64,000 nt of DNA, taken from NCBI GenBank assembly GCA_023229175.1, contig JALNZV010000004.1, forward strand, positions 62,001 to 126,000, in the 5' to 3' direction. The notes beneath the pieces are model-generated. The model was not told the origin of the DNA and searched no databases. It saw only the letters and a list, made by a program, of their open reading frames with translations. Of this stretch, positions 1-9,648 are shown in pieces. Source of the stretch: Tissierellaceae bacterium. Its GTDB lineage: Bacteria; Bacillota; Clostridia; Tissierellales; Tissierellaceae. The translations under genes were made by a program, and so were the position numbers. Within the stretch, counting starts at the first letter, position 1. Each line of letters opens with the position of its first letter.

Positions 1-25
1 TAGGGAAGTAATAGCAGTTGAATAA
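1..25 (+). CDS. rpmF: Probable C-terminal end of ribosomal protein bL32 (partial)
   Basis: Only the last seven codons and a TAA stop (23-25) are in the window, in frame 2, reading REVIAVE. This resembles the usual end of clostridial bL32, where a last zinc-finger cysteine is followed by a short tail such as KEVIxV. rpmF directly before plsX is a very common Firmicutes arrangement. A terminator follows at once. The identification rests on a short peptide plus context, so it is tentative. Confidence 0.45.
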
Positions 26-30
26 TTAAA

Positions 31-58
31 AAAGATAGTGAAGCCACTATCTTTTTTT
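31..58 (+). terminator. Intrinsic terminator after the upstream (rpmF) gene
   Basis: A perfect 10-bp stem (31-40 with 45-54) has a four-base loop and runs into a tract of seven T residues (52-58). It starts six bases after the preceding stop codon and separates that gene from plsX. Confidence 0.85.
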
Positions 59-67
59 AATTTAATA

Positions 68-96
68 TTGCATTTTAATTTGCTCTAATATATATT
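68..96 (+). promoter_or_regulatory. Likely sigma-A promoter of plsX-acpP-rnc
   Basis: TTGCAT (68-73) and TATATT (91-96) are separated by 17 bases. They lie just downstream of the terminator and 39 bases before the plsX start. I saw no FapR-like operator here. The assignment is from sequence match only. Confidence 0.45.
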
Positions 97-134
97 TAAT
101 ATCAGTAGATATAACATGGTATTGGAGGTTTATT

Positions 135-1118
135 ATGAAAATTATTGTTGATACAATGGGTGGAGATAGGGGACCTATAGAAATAATCAAAGGGGCATTA
201 GATGCCATTGATGAATACGGTATAGATGTGATATTGGTTGGGGATCAAATTTTATTGGAATCTGAACTAAAAAAAACTAGTTATCCCAAGGATAAAGTTG
301 AAATTATCGATGCCAAGGATGTGATTACAAATGAAGATGACCCGTCAATGGCTATTAGAAGAAAAAAAGATTCCTCTATGATTGTAGGTGCAAAAGCATT
401 GGTAGAGGGTCTTGGTGATGGGTTTATTTCTACTGGCAATACTGGTGCATTATTGGCAACTGGGATTTTTGTAGTGAAAAGAATTGAAGGCATTGACCGT
501 GCTGCTCTTTCAGTTTTATACCCCACATTAAAAGGATTTTCCCTACTTTTGGATGCAGGTGCAAATGTGGATTGTAAGCCGGAATATTTATATCAATTTG
601 CACTTATGGGCTCAATCTATATGGAAAATGTAATGAATATAAAATCCCCAACAATTGGTTTGTTAAATATTGGGGTAGAAAAGGGCAAAGGGAACCAATT
701 AGCCAAGGATACCTATGAGATTTTGGAAAAATCAGATCTAAATTTTATCGGGAATATTGAAGGCAGGGAATTACCATCTGGGGCAGCTGATATTATCGTT
801 GCGGACGGTTTTGCAGGAAATATAGCTCTGAAATTAACTGAAGGAATGGCTATTTCAATTTTTTCTATCCTAAAAGACGAGTTAACAAAAAATGTGAAAT
901 CAAAATTAGGTGCTCTCCTTTTGGGCCCAGGATTGAGAAGTATTAAAAATAAGATGGATTATCGTGAATACGGTGGTGCACCACTTTTAGGTACAAATAA
1001 ACCGATTGTAAAGGCCCATGGGAGTTCCGATGCATTGGCAATTAAAAATGGAATTAATCAGCTGAAAAAGTTTATAGATGGAGATGTAATTAATATTATA
1101 AAGAATAACATATCATAA
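135..1118 (+). CDS. plsX: Phosphate acyltransferase PlsX
   Basis: PlsX converts acyl-ACP and inorganic phosphate to acyl-phosphate, the donor that PlsY uses for the first acylation of glycerol-3-phosphate in phospholipid synthesis. It is a peripheral membrane enzyme. The 327-residue protein is family-typical in length and opens with MKIIVDTMGGDRGP, the characteristic PlsX N-terminus. Further conserved stretches include ISTGNTGALLA near residue 100 and ADGFAGNIALK near residue 220. The ATG is preceded by a GGAGG site (123-127). acpP, whose product carries its substrate, follows 50 bases later, a standard lipid operon order. Confident identification. Confidence 0.96.
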   Translation: MKIIVDTMGGDRGPIEIIKGALDAIDEYGIDVILVGDQILLESELKKTSYPKDKVEIIDAKDVITNEDDPSMAIRRKKDSSMIVGAKALVEGLGDGFISTGNTGALLATGIFVVKRIEGIDRAALSVLYPTLKGFSLLLDAGANVDCKPEYLYQFALMGSIYMENVMNIKSPTIGLLNIGVEKGKGNQLAKDTYEILEKSDLNFIGNIEGRELPSGAADIIVADGFAGNIALKLTEGMAISIFSILKDELTKNVKSKLGALLLGPGLRSIKNKMDYREYGGAPLLGTNKPIVKAHGSSDALAIKNGINQLKKFIDGDVINIIKNNIS

Positions 1119-1168
1119 TATAATATGGGTGTTTACAAAATAAAAGTAAAAAATTAGGAGGACTAAAT

Positions 1169-1405
1169 ATGATTTATGGAAAGGTAAAAGAAATAATTAG
1201 CACACAATTTAACGTAGATGCTGAAGAAATATCTAAAGAAACTTCGTTTAAGGATACACTTAATGCAGACTCATTGGATTTGGTAGAATTAATCATGGCC
1301 TTTGAAGATGAATTTGGATTGGAGGTAGAAGACGAAGATATGGAAAATATAAAAACTGTCGGCGATGCAGTTGAATATATTACAAATATATTAGAAGAAC
1401 AATAG
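1169..1405 (+). CDS. acpP: Acyl carrier protein
   Basis: This 78-residue acidic protein carries growing fatty acyl chains on a 4'-phosphopantetheine arm during type II fatty acid synthesis. The attachment serine is Ser35 in the ADSLDLVE motif, followed by the acidic helix II/III recognition region ([15 protein letters not shown]). Length and layout are typical of AcpP. An AGGAGG site lies about eight bases before the ATG. It sits between plsX and rnc, as in many Firmicutes, and is probably transcribed with plsX because no terminator is seen between them. Confidence 0.97.
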   Translation: MIYGKVKEIISTQFNVDAEEISKETSFKDTLNADSLDLVELIMAFEDEFGLEVEDEDMENIKTVGDAVEYITNILEEQ

Positions 1406-1447
1406 TGATTAATTTACTGTAATTAAGCATAAAATGGAGGTGGCTTT

Positions 1448-2170
1448 GTGGATGAAAATAGAGAAAATTACAAATGGTTAGAGCCTTTGGAAAAAAACCT
1501 TGACTACAAATTCAAGAATGTTGAATTGTTGAGAACGGCATTGACACACAGTTCATACGCAAATGAAAACAAAATGAGGGTTACAGATAACAATGAAAGA
1601 CTTGAGTTTTTGGGAGATGTAGTTGTCAATTTTATAGTAAGTCATTATCTATATAAAAAGTACCCAAATTATCCAGAAGGTGAACTGACTAAGGTTCGGG
1701 CCAAGGTGGTTTGTGAATCTTCTTTAGCCTTTATAGCCAGAAAAATCCAATTGGGCAATTATATACTATTGGGAAAGGGTGAGGAGGCAACAGGAGGCAG
1801 AGACAGGGACTCCATATTGGCTGATGCCAGTGAGGCCTTAGTGGGTGCTATTTATATGGATAGTGGGCTCGATATTACAAATGAAGTCTTATTAAAAAAT
1901 TTTGAGACAGATTTAGTATATGCTGTAGCAAAAGGTGCATTATTTGTAGATTATAAAACTGATTTACAGGAGACACTACAGAAAAAGACAAAGGCGAAGA
2001 TAGAATATAAGGTAGTGAAAGAAGAAGGGCCTGATCACAACAAGATTTTTCATATAGACCTTATGGTGGACAATCAAGTAGCGGGAACGGGTTCTGGACG
2101 AAATAAAAAAGAGGCAGAGCAGATGGCGGCAAAAGATGCACTTTTGATAATGGGTGAAATAGATGAGTAG
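1448..2170 (+). CDS. rnc: Ribonuclease III
   Basis: RNase III is a double-strand-specific endoribonuclease that processes rRNA precursors and structured mRNAs. The 240-residue protein has the nuclease domain first, with the signature NERLEFLGD (residues 49-57) containing catalytic acidic residues and a second acidic site in DASEALVGAIY. A double-stranded RNA-binding domain follows from about residue 165 to the end (ending KKEAEQMAAKDALL). The start is GTG at 1448, supported by a GGAGGTGG site five bases upstream. Its last codons overlap the next gene by eight bases, implying translational coupling. Confidence 0.97.
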   Translation: MDENRENYKWLEPLEKNLDYKFKNVELLRTALTHSSYANENKMRVTDNNERLEFLGDVVVNFIVSHYLYKKYPNYPEGELTKVRAKVVCESSLAFIARKIQLGNYILLGKGEEATGGRDRDSILADASEALVGAIYMDSGLDITNEVLLKNFETDLVYAVAKGALFVDYKTDLQETLQKKTKAKIEYKVVKEEGPDHNKIFHIDLMVDNQVAGTGSGRNKKEAEQMAAKDALLIMGEIDE

Positions 2171-3257
2171 ACACTATATCATTCCCATATTTGTGCCACA
2201 TTTGGGCTGTCCCCACGATTGTGTATTTTGCAATCAGAAAAGGATTACTGGATTTACCACTGATGTCACGGCTGGAGATGTGGAAAGAATAATTGAGGAG
2301 CATTTAACTACATTTAAACCCAATTCTACCATAGAAGTAGCATTTTATGGCGGGAGCTTTACAGCCATTGACATCGATATACAAAAGGAATTATTAGAGA
2401 TACCATATAAATATAAAATAGACGGTAAGATTAATGGCATCAGATTGTCGACTAGGCCTGATGCCATTGATGTCCACATATTAGACAACTTAAGTAGATA
2501 CTCTGTAGATACAATAGAATTAGGTGTACAATCATTAGACGATACAGTTTTGCTTCATAGTGGAAGAGGTCATTCTTCAGATATAGTCTATAAATCTGCC
2601 AAACTAATTAAAGAATATGGATTTAATCTTGGATTGCAAATGATGATAGGCTTGCCTTCAGATAGTTTTGAAAAAGACCTACTTACGTGTAAAGAATTCA
2701 TTAAATTATCTCCTTTTTGCGTTAGGATATATCCTACGCTAATAATCAAAGATACCTTTTTGGAGAAGCTATACATAAGGGGAAAATACGAACCGATTCA
2801 GCTGGAAAAAGCCGTAAATATTTCCGCAATTTTGCTGATGATGTTTACTGTAAACGACATCAATGTAATTAGGATTGGATTGCAGCCAACTGAGAACATT
2901 CAAATGGGAAAAGACGTCATTGCAGGGCCATTTCACCCTTCTTTTAGACAATTGGTGGAAACTAGGATTTTCCAACTAATATTTGATAAATATTTAGAAG
3001 ATAAAAATATCAGTACAAATGGGTACGATTTAATTATCGAAGCAAATAAAAAGCAAGTATCTAATATCGCAGGACAAAAATCCAGTAACATTAAATATAT
3101 AACAAATAAATATAAATTTAACAAGATAAAAATCTATGCGGGTAATTTAGGTTTGTATCAAGTAAACATTACAATAGGGGAGATATATGATAAGATTAAT
3201 ATGAAATCGCTGATGGATACATATTTGAGGGATAATAGTCTATTCGATTTATATTAA
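2163..3257 (+). CDS. Radical SAM protein, Elp3-like family
   Basis: The N-terminus carries a CX3CX2C cluster (Cys16, Cys20, Cys23 in GCPHDCVFC), which binds the 4Fe-4S cluster that cleaves S-adenosylmethionine. A glycine-rich AFYGGSFT segment and a TRPD strand follow, as in radical SAM barrels of the Elp3/COG1243 type. At 364 residues it lacks the C-terminal acetyltransferase domain of true Elp3, so a tRNA wobble-uridine acetylation role cannot be assumed. It overlaps rnc by eight bases and lies just before smc, a position this family often holds in clostridia. Substrate unknown. Confidence 0.8.
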   Translation: MSRHYIIPIFVPHLGCPHDCVFCNQKRITGFTTDVTAGDVERIIEEHLTTFKPNSTIEVAFYGGSFTAIDIDIQKELLEIPYKYKIDGKINGIRLSTRPDAIDVHILDNLSRYSVDTIELGVQSLDDTVLLHSGRGHSSDIVYKSAKLIKEYGFNLGLQMMIGLPSDSFEKDLLTCKEFIKLSPFCVRIYPTLIIKDTFLEKLYIRGKYEPIQLEKAVNISAILLMMFTVNDINVIRIGLQPTENIQMGKDVIAGPFHPSFRQLVETRIFQLIFDKYLEDKNISTNGYDLIIEANKKQVSNIAGQKSSNIKYITNKYKFNKIKIYAGNLGLYQVNITIGEIYDKINMKSLMDTYLRDNSLFDLY

Positions 3258-3287
3258 TTTATATCAATATACTTATGAGGTGATTAT

Positions 3288-6200
3288 ATGAGGTTAAAAA
3301 AAATTGAGATACAGGGGTTTAAATCTTTTGCAGATAAAACTACAATCGAGATAAAAGAAGGAACAACTGCAATCGTTGGTCCTAATGGCAGCGGTAAAAG
3401 CAATATTTCAGATGCAATTAGGTGGGTGCTGGGAGAACAAAGCGTAAAAAATTTAAGGGGTACAAAGATGGAGGACGTTATCTTTGCAGGCACAAATAAA
3501 AGGAAAGCCTTGGGCTATGCAGAGGTGACTATTACATTAGATAACCAAAGGGGAATGATTCCCTTAGACTATTCCGAAATAGAAGTGACTAGGAGGATGT
3601 TTAGGTCTGGAGAATCTGAATATTACCTAAATAGAAATATTTGCAGACTGAAGGATATACGTGAGCTCTTTATGGATACTGGAGTGGGAAAAGATGGGTA
3701 TTCTATTATAGGACAAGGTAGAATTGACGAAATACTAAGCAATAGGCCTGAGGATAGAAGAAGTATATTTGAAGAGGCTGCAGGTATTGTAAAATATAAA
3801 TCAAAAAAAGAAGAAGCAGAAAGAAAACTAGAAAAAACTGAAGGAAATATATTGAGAATCAAGGATTTAGTATATGAGATTTCAAAGCAATTGGAAAGCC
3901 TAGAAATTCAGGTAAACAAAGCAAATATATTTAATGAACTGTTTAATAGATTAAAAAATTTGGAAGTAAATATTTTTGTGAAAGAAATTAGGAAGATTAA
4001 TAAATCCATGGAAGAAATTTCAAAAGAGAGGGAAGAGTACAACAATAAATTAACTGGTGTCAATAAAGAAAAAGAAAAAATAGAAAAGGAATTTTATGAA
4101 CTTAAAGACTCCATTGAAGAAATGGAAAATGCTATAGAAAAATACCGTGAGTATGGTCGAGGCTATCAAAATGAATTGGAAAAGTTTAAAAATCAACAGA
4201 TAATAATAGAGGAAAAACATAAATATTACATTAAAGATTTAGAGAGATTAAATGATGAAAAAATAAAACTGGAATTAAAAATTAAAGATTTAAGTGTCAC
4301 GAAAGACGAATATAAACATGAAATTTCCTCAAAAAAACAGCATTTTGAAGATAAAAAAATTGAATATGAAAAAAAACTGGGGAATTTTAAAGAATTAGAA
4401 CTAAGTATAAAGGAAATAGAGGATTATATTGAAGATGGAAAAAATTATTTAATCAAATTATACAACAGCACCTCAGACAAAAAATCTGAACTAAATAGCA
4501 TTGTTGCTTTCAACGAAAATATTGACACGCGAAAGGTTCAACTAAAAAAAGAGATTGATAATTTAAAAAATGAAATAGAATTCAATAAATCTAAGTCGGA
4601 TGAACTGGAGGGCATTGTCAAAAAGACAGAGGATGAGATTTCATACTTAAAGGGTAAATACGATGAAAGTAAATCAATAATCCTTGCAACGGAAAGAGCA
4701 TTGGAAACAGCTGATATAGAAATCACAAACATAAGGGGGAAATTACAAAGTAAGATTTCCAGTCTAGATTTACTTAAGGATATGGAGCGGGGCTATGAAG
4801 GATACTACAAGGGAGTTAAGTCGGCTTTGAGTATTGCCAAAAATAACCCAAAATTTAAGGAAGGATTTGTTGGAATAGTCGCAGATCTCATGAAGGTGGA
4901 CCCAATATATGAAAAAGCTATTGAAATTGGCCTGGGTTCAAATATACAAAATATAGTAACAGAGAATGAGTATTATGCTAAAAATATAATTGAGTATTTA
5001 CGAGATAACAAGCTAGGCAGAATTACATGTTTGCCTCTAGACATAATCAAGGGACAGGCTATAGCTATTAACCAGAAAGACAAAGAAATGTACAAAATTG
5101 TTGGTCTTGCCCATGAGCTCATTAATTACGATCTAAAGTATGATAATATATTTAAATACCTACTAGGAAGAACAATAGTAATACAACATATTGACCAGGG
5201 GATTAAATTTGCAAATAAATATAAACATATTTATAGAATAGTAACTTTACAAGGAGAAGTTTTAAATCCTGGCGGCTCTATGACAGGCGGGAGCTTTGGA
5301 GATAGTGGTGTAAATATTATCAGTAGAAGAGGCAAGATTGAAAGGATAAGTAAAGAAATAAATAGGTTTCAAAATGAATTAACAAATAATGAAGATAAAA
5401 AGAATCAAATATTAAAAGAGCTCAAAGCAAATAGTAATAAAATATTAGAAATAGAAAATGAAATTAAAAGCAATGAGTACTTAGCCTTTGACACTAGAAA
5501 TCAAATGAATAATAATTTATTGGAAATAAACAGACAAAAGACATTAATTGAGAATAAAGAAAGGGAAATAAACACATTAGATGAAGAGAGACGAGATTTT
5601 AAAAACGAATATAATTCTATAAAAAGTCAGATTGTAGAGTATGAAAAGGAAACTGGTGAGCAGAATAAAATAGTAGACAAATTACTAGAAAAACTGAAAA
5701 ATAAAAAATTGGAAAGAGAAGAGGAACAGAAAGTTATTACAAGTATTCAAATCGAACTTAATACCATTAGTACAAGAATAAAGAACTTAGAAGCTAATAT
5801 AAATAATATTCATGGAGAATATAGAAATAATGCAGAGGATTTAGGTGCTAAGTCCGATTCCCTAAATAACATTAAAAAATCGATATCGGATATTATAGAC
5901 ACTAAAGAACAGTTAAGCAATAAAATAACTGAGCATAAAGAATTAATTTTTAAAAACAATGAACAATTAGATTATCATATTAAAAACAAGAATGAAATTA
6001 TGAATGAATTTTATCAAAAACAAGATAAACTAATGGAATTTAATAATATCATAAGGGACCTAGATAAAGTTGTAAATAGTCAAGAGCTCAAGCAGGCAAA
6101 AAGTTCCGTACAACTAGAAAATTATCATAGAAAGCTAAAGGACGATTATGAACTGGACTATCAGGAGGCATTGAAACTTGAAACTGAAATAAATAACAAT

Positions 6201-6866
6201 CAAGAAACCATGGTGGAGATAAGGAAGTTAAAAGGCGGAATTAAGGAATTAGGTATAGTCAATCTGGGTTCTATTGAAGAATACAAAAGCTTAAAGTCAA
6301 GATTGGATTTTATTCTAAAGCAACAAAATGATTTAGTTGAGGCTAAGGAAAATTTAAAAAAAGTAATAAAAGATATGGAAATTAAAATGAAATCACAGTT
6401 TTTAGAAAGTTTTAATAAAATCAACAGTAATTTTAAAGAAATTTTTAGAATCTTGTTTAATGGCGGAAGTGCTGAATTGATTTTGGATAATGAAGTAGAT
6501 GTACTAACCTCTGGGATAGATATTAATGCCCAGCCACCAGGTAAAAAGTTACAAAGTTTAACGCTTTTATCTGGTGGAGAAAAATCATTGACAGCAGTTA
6601 CTTTGCTATTTGCAATTCTACAGCTAAAACCTTCGCCATTTTGTATATTAGATGAAATAGACGCTGCATTGGATGAGGCAAATATAAATAGATATACTAA
6701 TTATTTGAAAAGGTCCTATAAGGATACCCAATTTATCATAATTACCCATAGAAAAACTACAATGGAAATTGCAGATGTGCTATATGGTGTAACTATGGAA
6801 GAGGATGGGATATCGAAACTAATTTCGGTGAAATTAAAGGATTATGAAAAAGAAATTGCTAGTTAG
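3288..6866 (+). CDS. smc: Chromosome segregation ATPase SMC
   Basis: SMC is the core of the bacterial condensin that aligns and compacts newly replicated chromosome arms together with ScpA and ScpB. The 1192-residue protein has the full family plan. There is a Walker A motif GPNGSGKS at residues 31-38, a long coiled coil, a hinge around residues 505-665 with the GGSMTGGSF segment, and a second coiled coil. Near the C-terminus come the ABC signature LSGGEKSLTA and Walker B (CILDEIDAALDEAN). An ATG with an AGGTGATT site starts the gene. ftsY follows within ten bases, as in many Firmicutes. Confidence 0.97.
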   Translation: MRLKKIEIQGFKSFADKTTIEIKEGTTAIVGPNGSGKSNISDAIRWVLGEQSVKNLRGTKMEDVIFAGTNKRKALGYAEVTITLDNQRGMIPLDYSEIEVTRRMFRSGESEYYLNRNICRLKDIRELFMDTGVGKDGYSIIGQGRIDEILSNRPEDRRSIFEEAAGIVKYKSKKEEAERKLEKTEGNILRIKDLVYEISKQLESLEIQVNKANIFNELFNRLKNLEVNIFVKEIRKINKSMEEISKEREEYNNKLTGVNKEKEKIEKEFYELKDSIEEMENAIEKYREYGRGYQNELEKFKNQQIIIEEKHKYYIKDLERLNDEKIKLELKIKDLSVTKDEYKHEISSKKQHFEDKKIEYEKKLGNFKELELSIKEIEDYIEDGKNYLIKLYNSTSDKKSELNSIVAFNENIDTRKVQLKKEIDNLKNEIEFNKSKSDELEGIVKKTEDEISYLKGKYDESKSIILATERALETADIEITNIRGKLQSKISSLDLLKDMERGYEGYYKGVKSALSIAKNNPKFKEGFVGIVADLMKVDPIYEKAIEIGLGSNIQNIVTENEYYAKNIIEYLRDNKLGRITCLPLDIIKGQAIAINQKDKEMYKIVGLAHELINYDLKYDNIFKYLLGRTIVIQHIDQGIKFANKYKHIYRIVTLQGEVLNPGGSMTGGSFGDSGVNIISRRGKIERISKEINRFQNELTNNEDKKNQILKELKANSNKILEIENEIKSNEYLAFDTRNQMNNNLLEINRQKTLIENKEREINTLDEERRDFKNEYNSIKSQIVEYEKETGEQNKIVDKLLEKLKNKKLEREEEQKVITSIQIELNTISTRIKNLEANINNIHGEYRNNAEDLGAKSDSLNNIKKSISDIIDTKEQLSNKITEHKELIFKNNEQLDYHIKNKNEIMNEFYQKQDKLMEFNNIIRDLDKVVNSQELKQAKSSVQLENYHRKLKDDYELDYQEALKLETEINNNQETMVEIRKLKGGIKELGIVNLGSIEEYKSLKSRLDFILKQQNDLVEAKENLKKVIKDMEIKMKSQFLESFNKINSNFKEIFRILFNGGSAELILDNEVDVLTSGIDINAQPPGKKLQSLTLLSGGEKSLTAVTLLFAILQLKPSPFCILDEIDAALDEANINRYTNYLKRSYKDTQFIIITHRKTTMEIADVLYGVTMEEDGISKLISVKLKDYEKEIAS

Positions 6867-6876
6867 GAGGCATAAT

Positions 6877-7800
6877 ATGTCAAAACCAAGCTTTTTTGAA
6901 AAACTAATGGGTGGATTATCAAAGACTAGAAATGAAATATCAAATAAAATCGATGGGATAATAAATTCTTACAAAAAAATAGATGAAGAGTTGTTTGATG
7001 AATTAGAAGAGGTCTTAGTTACAGCAGATGTCGGTGTAAATACTACTATGAAACTTATAGACCTAATTAAACTTAGGATAAAAAACGAGAAAGTTAAAGA
7101 ACCTGAAGAAGTTAAAGGATTATTAAAAGAAGAGATAAGAAAAATAATGACAGAATTGTCCTGTGAAAATCAAATAAAAATAGAGCCTTCCCCCTCTATT
7201 ATATTAGTTGTGGGGGTAAATGGAGTCGGAAAAACTACGACCATAGGAAAGCTAGCTAACAATTATAAAAATCAGGGAAAGAAAGTCTTAATGGTTGCGG
7301 GAGATACTTTTAGGGCTGCAGCTATTGAACAACTAGAAGAATGGTCAAAGAGGGCAGGAGTTGACTTAATATCCCATAAAGAGGGAGCAGACCCTGCAGC
7401 AGTTGTCTATGATGGAATTCAGGCGGCAAAAGCTAGAAAAACTGATATATTAATATGTGATACAGCAGGGAGGCTACACAATAAGTCTAACTTAATGAAT
7501 GAATTAAACAAAATTTTCAGGGTCATAGATAAAGAATACGAAGATGCTACTAAGGAGATACTTTTGGTACTGGATGCGACTACAGGACAAAATGCAATAA
7601 ATCAGGCAAAGGTATTTAAAGAAGTTGCAAATATAACTGGCATAGCGATTACTAAACTAGATGGAACGGCAAAAGGAGGAGTAATAATAGCCCTACAATC
7701 AGAACTCAAAGTACCAGTAAAACTCGTTGGCGTCGGGGAAGGAATAGATGACCTTCAGCCCTTTATAATAGATGATTTTGTAGAGGCAATTTTTAAATAA
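6877..7800 (+). CDS. ftsY: Signal recognition particle receptor FtsY
   Basis: FtsY is the membrane-associated SRP receptor GTPase that docks ribosome-SRP complexes at the Sec translocon. It has an N-terminal helical bundle, then GVNGVGKTTTIGK (G1), DTAGR (G3) and TKLDGTAKGG (G4 and closing loop). The open frame extends back to an ATG at 6844 inside smc. The ATG at 6877 is preferred because an AGGAGG site (6865-6870) precedes it at correct spacing and the protein then begins MSKPSFFEKL, typical of a short NG-type FtsY of 307 residues without the acidic A domain. Confidence 0.95.
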   Translation: MSKPSFFEKLMGGLSKTRNEISNKIDGIINSYKKIDEELFDELEEVLVTADVGVNTTMKLIDLIKLRIKNEKVKEPEEVKGLLKEEIRKIMTELSCENQIKIEPSPSIILVVGVNGVGKTTTIGKLANNYKNQGKKVLMVAGDTFRAAAIEQLEEWSKRAGVDLISHKEGADPAAVVYDGIQAAKARKTDILICDTAGRLHNKSNLMNELNKIFRVIDKEYEDATKEILLVLDATTGQNAINQAKVFKEVANITGIAITKLDGTAKGGVIIALQSELKVPVKLVGVGEGIDDLQPFIIDDFVEAIFK

Positions 7801-7820
7801 GTCTAAGTCAAATAAATATG

Positions 7821-7849
7821 TTGACAAATAAAATAGTTTATACTAAAAT
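7821..7849 (+). promoter_or_regulatory. Sigma-A-type promoter of ylxM-ffh
   Basis: TTGACA (7821-7826) and TAAAAT (7844-7849) are separated by exactly 17 bases. The -35 is a consensus match, and transcription would start near 7856, about 40 bases before ylxM. The -10 overlaps the left arm of a long palindrome (7846-7884), so occupancy of the palindrome would be expected to affect this promoter. Confidence 0.7.
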
Positions 7850-7884
7850 AGTACTGTCAAGGCAATTGCTTGACAGTACTATTT
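7846..7884. repeat. 39-bp near-perfect palindrome, possible operator
   Basis: Two perfect 15-bp inverted arms (7846-7860 and 7870-7884) flank a nine-base centre that itself contains the palindrome GCAATTGC. There is no T-tract after it, so it is a poor intrinsic terminator. The predicted start of transcription (about 7856) lies inside the left arm. A transcript from this promoter therefore could not form the full hairpin, which favours a DNA-level operator. A readthrough transcript from ftsY could form it. Confidence 0.75.
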
Positions 7885-7896
7885 AGTGGTGATTAT

Positions 7897-8277
7897 GTGG
7901 AAAAGTTAGTCGAGATAGGTATTCTATTTGATTTCTATGGAAAGTTATTAAGCAAAAAACAATACTCGGTTGTAGAATTATATTACATTCACGATTTGTC
8001 CTTAAGTGAAATCGGGGAAGAACTGAATATATCAAGACAAGGAGTATATGATACACTAAAAAGAGCGGAGCAAAAACTTTATAAGTTTGAAAAAGACCTT
8101 GGTTTAATCAAAAAATTTAATAGCGGCCATGACAGTTTACGAAAAATAATATCAATTTCTCAGGATATAATGAATTTAGCCAACAAACAAGGTCTAGATG
8201 AAATCCTCGAAAAGTCTATGGAAATCAACAGAATTAGCAATAGGGTTTTGGAAAACAATAGGGAGGTGATGGAGTAA
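7897..8277 (+). CDS. ylxM: YlxM/UPF0122 helix-turn-helix protein
   Basis: YlxM is a small DNA-binding-like protein encoded beside ffh throughout Firmicutes and implicated in SRP function. The N-terminal half is a sigma-70 region 4-like helix-turn-helix: LLSKKQYSVVELYYIHDLSL, then EIGEELNISRQGVYDTLKRA. The open frame extends to a TTG at 7870 inside the palindrome. The GTG at 7897 is preferred because it gives the family-typical start MEKLVEIGILFDFYGKLL and has a GGTGAT site before it. Length is 126 residues. It overlaps ffh by one base (TAATG). It is a candidate ligand for the upstream palindrome, which is inference only. Confidence 0.9.
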   Translation: MEKLVEIGILFDFYGKLLSKKQYSVVELYYIHDLSLSEIGEELNISRQGVYDTLKRAEQKLYKFEKDLGLIKKFNSGHDSLRKIISISQDIMNLANKQGLDEILEKSMEINRISNRVLENNREVME

Positions 8278-9617
8278 TGGCGTTTGAATCTCTATCAGAA
8301 AAGCTTCAAAATGCTTTAAACAAGCTAAAGGGTAAAGGTAAACTAAATGAAAAAGATGTAGATGCTGCAATGAGAGAGGTAAGGCTTGCCCTATTGGAGG
8401 CAGATGTAAATTTTAAAGTAGTTAAAGACTTCATAAACAAGGTAAAGGAAAGATCTATTGGTCATGAAGTGATGGAAAGTCTGACCCCTGGGCAGCAAGT
8501 TATAAAAATTGTCAATGAAGAACTAACTAAATTAATGGGTGAAAGGGAATCAAAAATCAATTTTTCCTCTAATCCCCCCACCGTAATTTTGATGTGTGGC
8601 CTACAAGGTGCAGGAAAAACCACAACTGCTGGGAAACTAGCGTTAAATCTTAAAAAGCAAAATAAAAGGCCATTACTAGTGGCCTGCGATATATACAGGC
8701 CTGCAGCAATAAAACAATTAGAGGTTGTTGGAGAAAGAGTCGATGTACCTGTTTTTACCATGGGAGATAATATAGATCCAGTAAATATTGCAAAGGCAGC
8801 CTTAGAACATGGAAAAAAGCATAGTAACGATGTTATTATAATTGATACTGCAGGGAGACTTCACATCGACGAGGAATTGATGCTGGAGATTGAAAATATT
8901 TACAATGCCGTCAGTCCTGATGAGGTGCTATTGGTACTGGATTCCATGACAGGACAAGATGCAGTAAATGTGGCAGAGGCTTTTAATACTAAATTAGGCA
9001 TATCAGGTGTCGTCCTGACAAAACTAGATGGAGATTCCAGGGGAGGAGCTGCTTTGTCTTTGAGGGCAGTCACTGATAAACCGATTAAATTTGTGGGTAT
9101 GGGTGAAAAGCTCGATCAACTTGAGTCATTTCATCCAGATAGAATGGCCTCCAGAATTTTGGGCATGGGGGATGTGTTGAGTTTAATAGAGAAAGCTCAA
9201 GCTAGCTTTGATGAAAAGAAAGCCATAGAGTTGGAAAAGAAAATTAGAACACAACAATTTACCTTTGATGATTTTTTAGATCAGCTTGAGCAAATGAAAT
9301 CTCTAGGTCCCATCGATCAATTTATTGGAATGATACCAGGGATAAACTCTAAGGCTCTAAAAGGATTGGATTTCGATGAAAAAGACATTAACAAGATACA
9401 GGCTATTATTCAATCAATGACTAAAAAAGAGAGAAATGACCCAGAATTAATAGATAGCAGCAGGCGGAAGAGAATCGCTTCAGGAAGTGGCACTACTGTA
9501 CAGGATGTAAATAAATTATTGAAACAGTTTAAGGAAACTAAGAAAATGATGAAAAAGTTTACAGACATGGAAAAAAACATGAGGAAAAAAGGGAAATTTG
9601 GATTCCCCTTTTTCTAA
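8277..9617 (+). CDS. ffh: Signal recognition particle protein Ffh (SRP54)
   Basis: Ffh binds SRP RNA and signal peptides of nascent membrane proteins and delivers ribosomes to FtsY. The 446-residue protein shows the N domain, then the GTPase domain with [13 protein letters not shown] (G1), DTAGR (G3) and [10 protein letters not shown] (G4). From about residue 300 comes the methionine-rich M domain with the RNA-binding segment [12 protein letters not shown]. It begins at the ATG overlapping the ylxM stop, with GGGAGGTGATGGAG upstream. rpsP follows, as in most Firmicutes. Confidence 0.97.
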   Translation: MAFESLSEKLQNALNKLKGKGKLNEKDVDAAMREVRLALLEADVNFKVVKDFINKVKERSIGHEVMESLTPGQQVIKIVNEELTKLMGERESKINFSSNPPTVILMCGLQGAGKTTTAGKLALNLKKQNKRPLLVACDIYRPAAIKQLEVVGERVDVPVFTMGDNIDPVNIAKAALEHGKKHSNDVIIIDTAGRLHIDEELMLEIENIYNAVSPDEVLLVLDSMTGQDAVNVAEAFNTKLGISGVVLTKLDGDSRGGAALSLRAVTDKPIKFVGMGEKLDQLESFHPDRMASRILGMGDVLSLIEKAQASFDEKKAIELEKKIRTQQFTFDDFLDQLEQMKSLGPIDQFIGMIPGINSKALKGLDFDEKDINKIQAIIQSMTKKERNDPELIDSSRRKRIASGSGTTVQDVNKLLKQFKETKKMMKKFTDMEKNMRKKGKFGFPFF

Positions 9618-9648
9618 TAGATATTTTATAGATGGAGGAGGTGGAAAG

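Noticed and set aside
6844..6876. Upstream ATG extending ftsY into smc
   Set aside because: The region contains the real ribosome binding site for the ATG at 6877, and the added residues are not FtsY-like.
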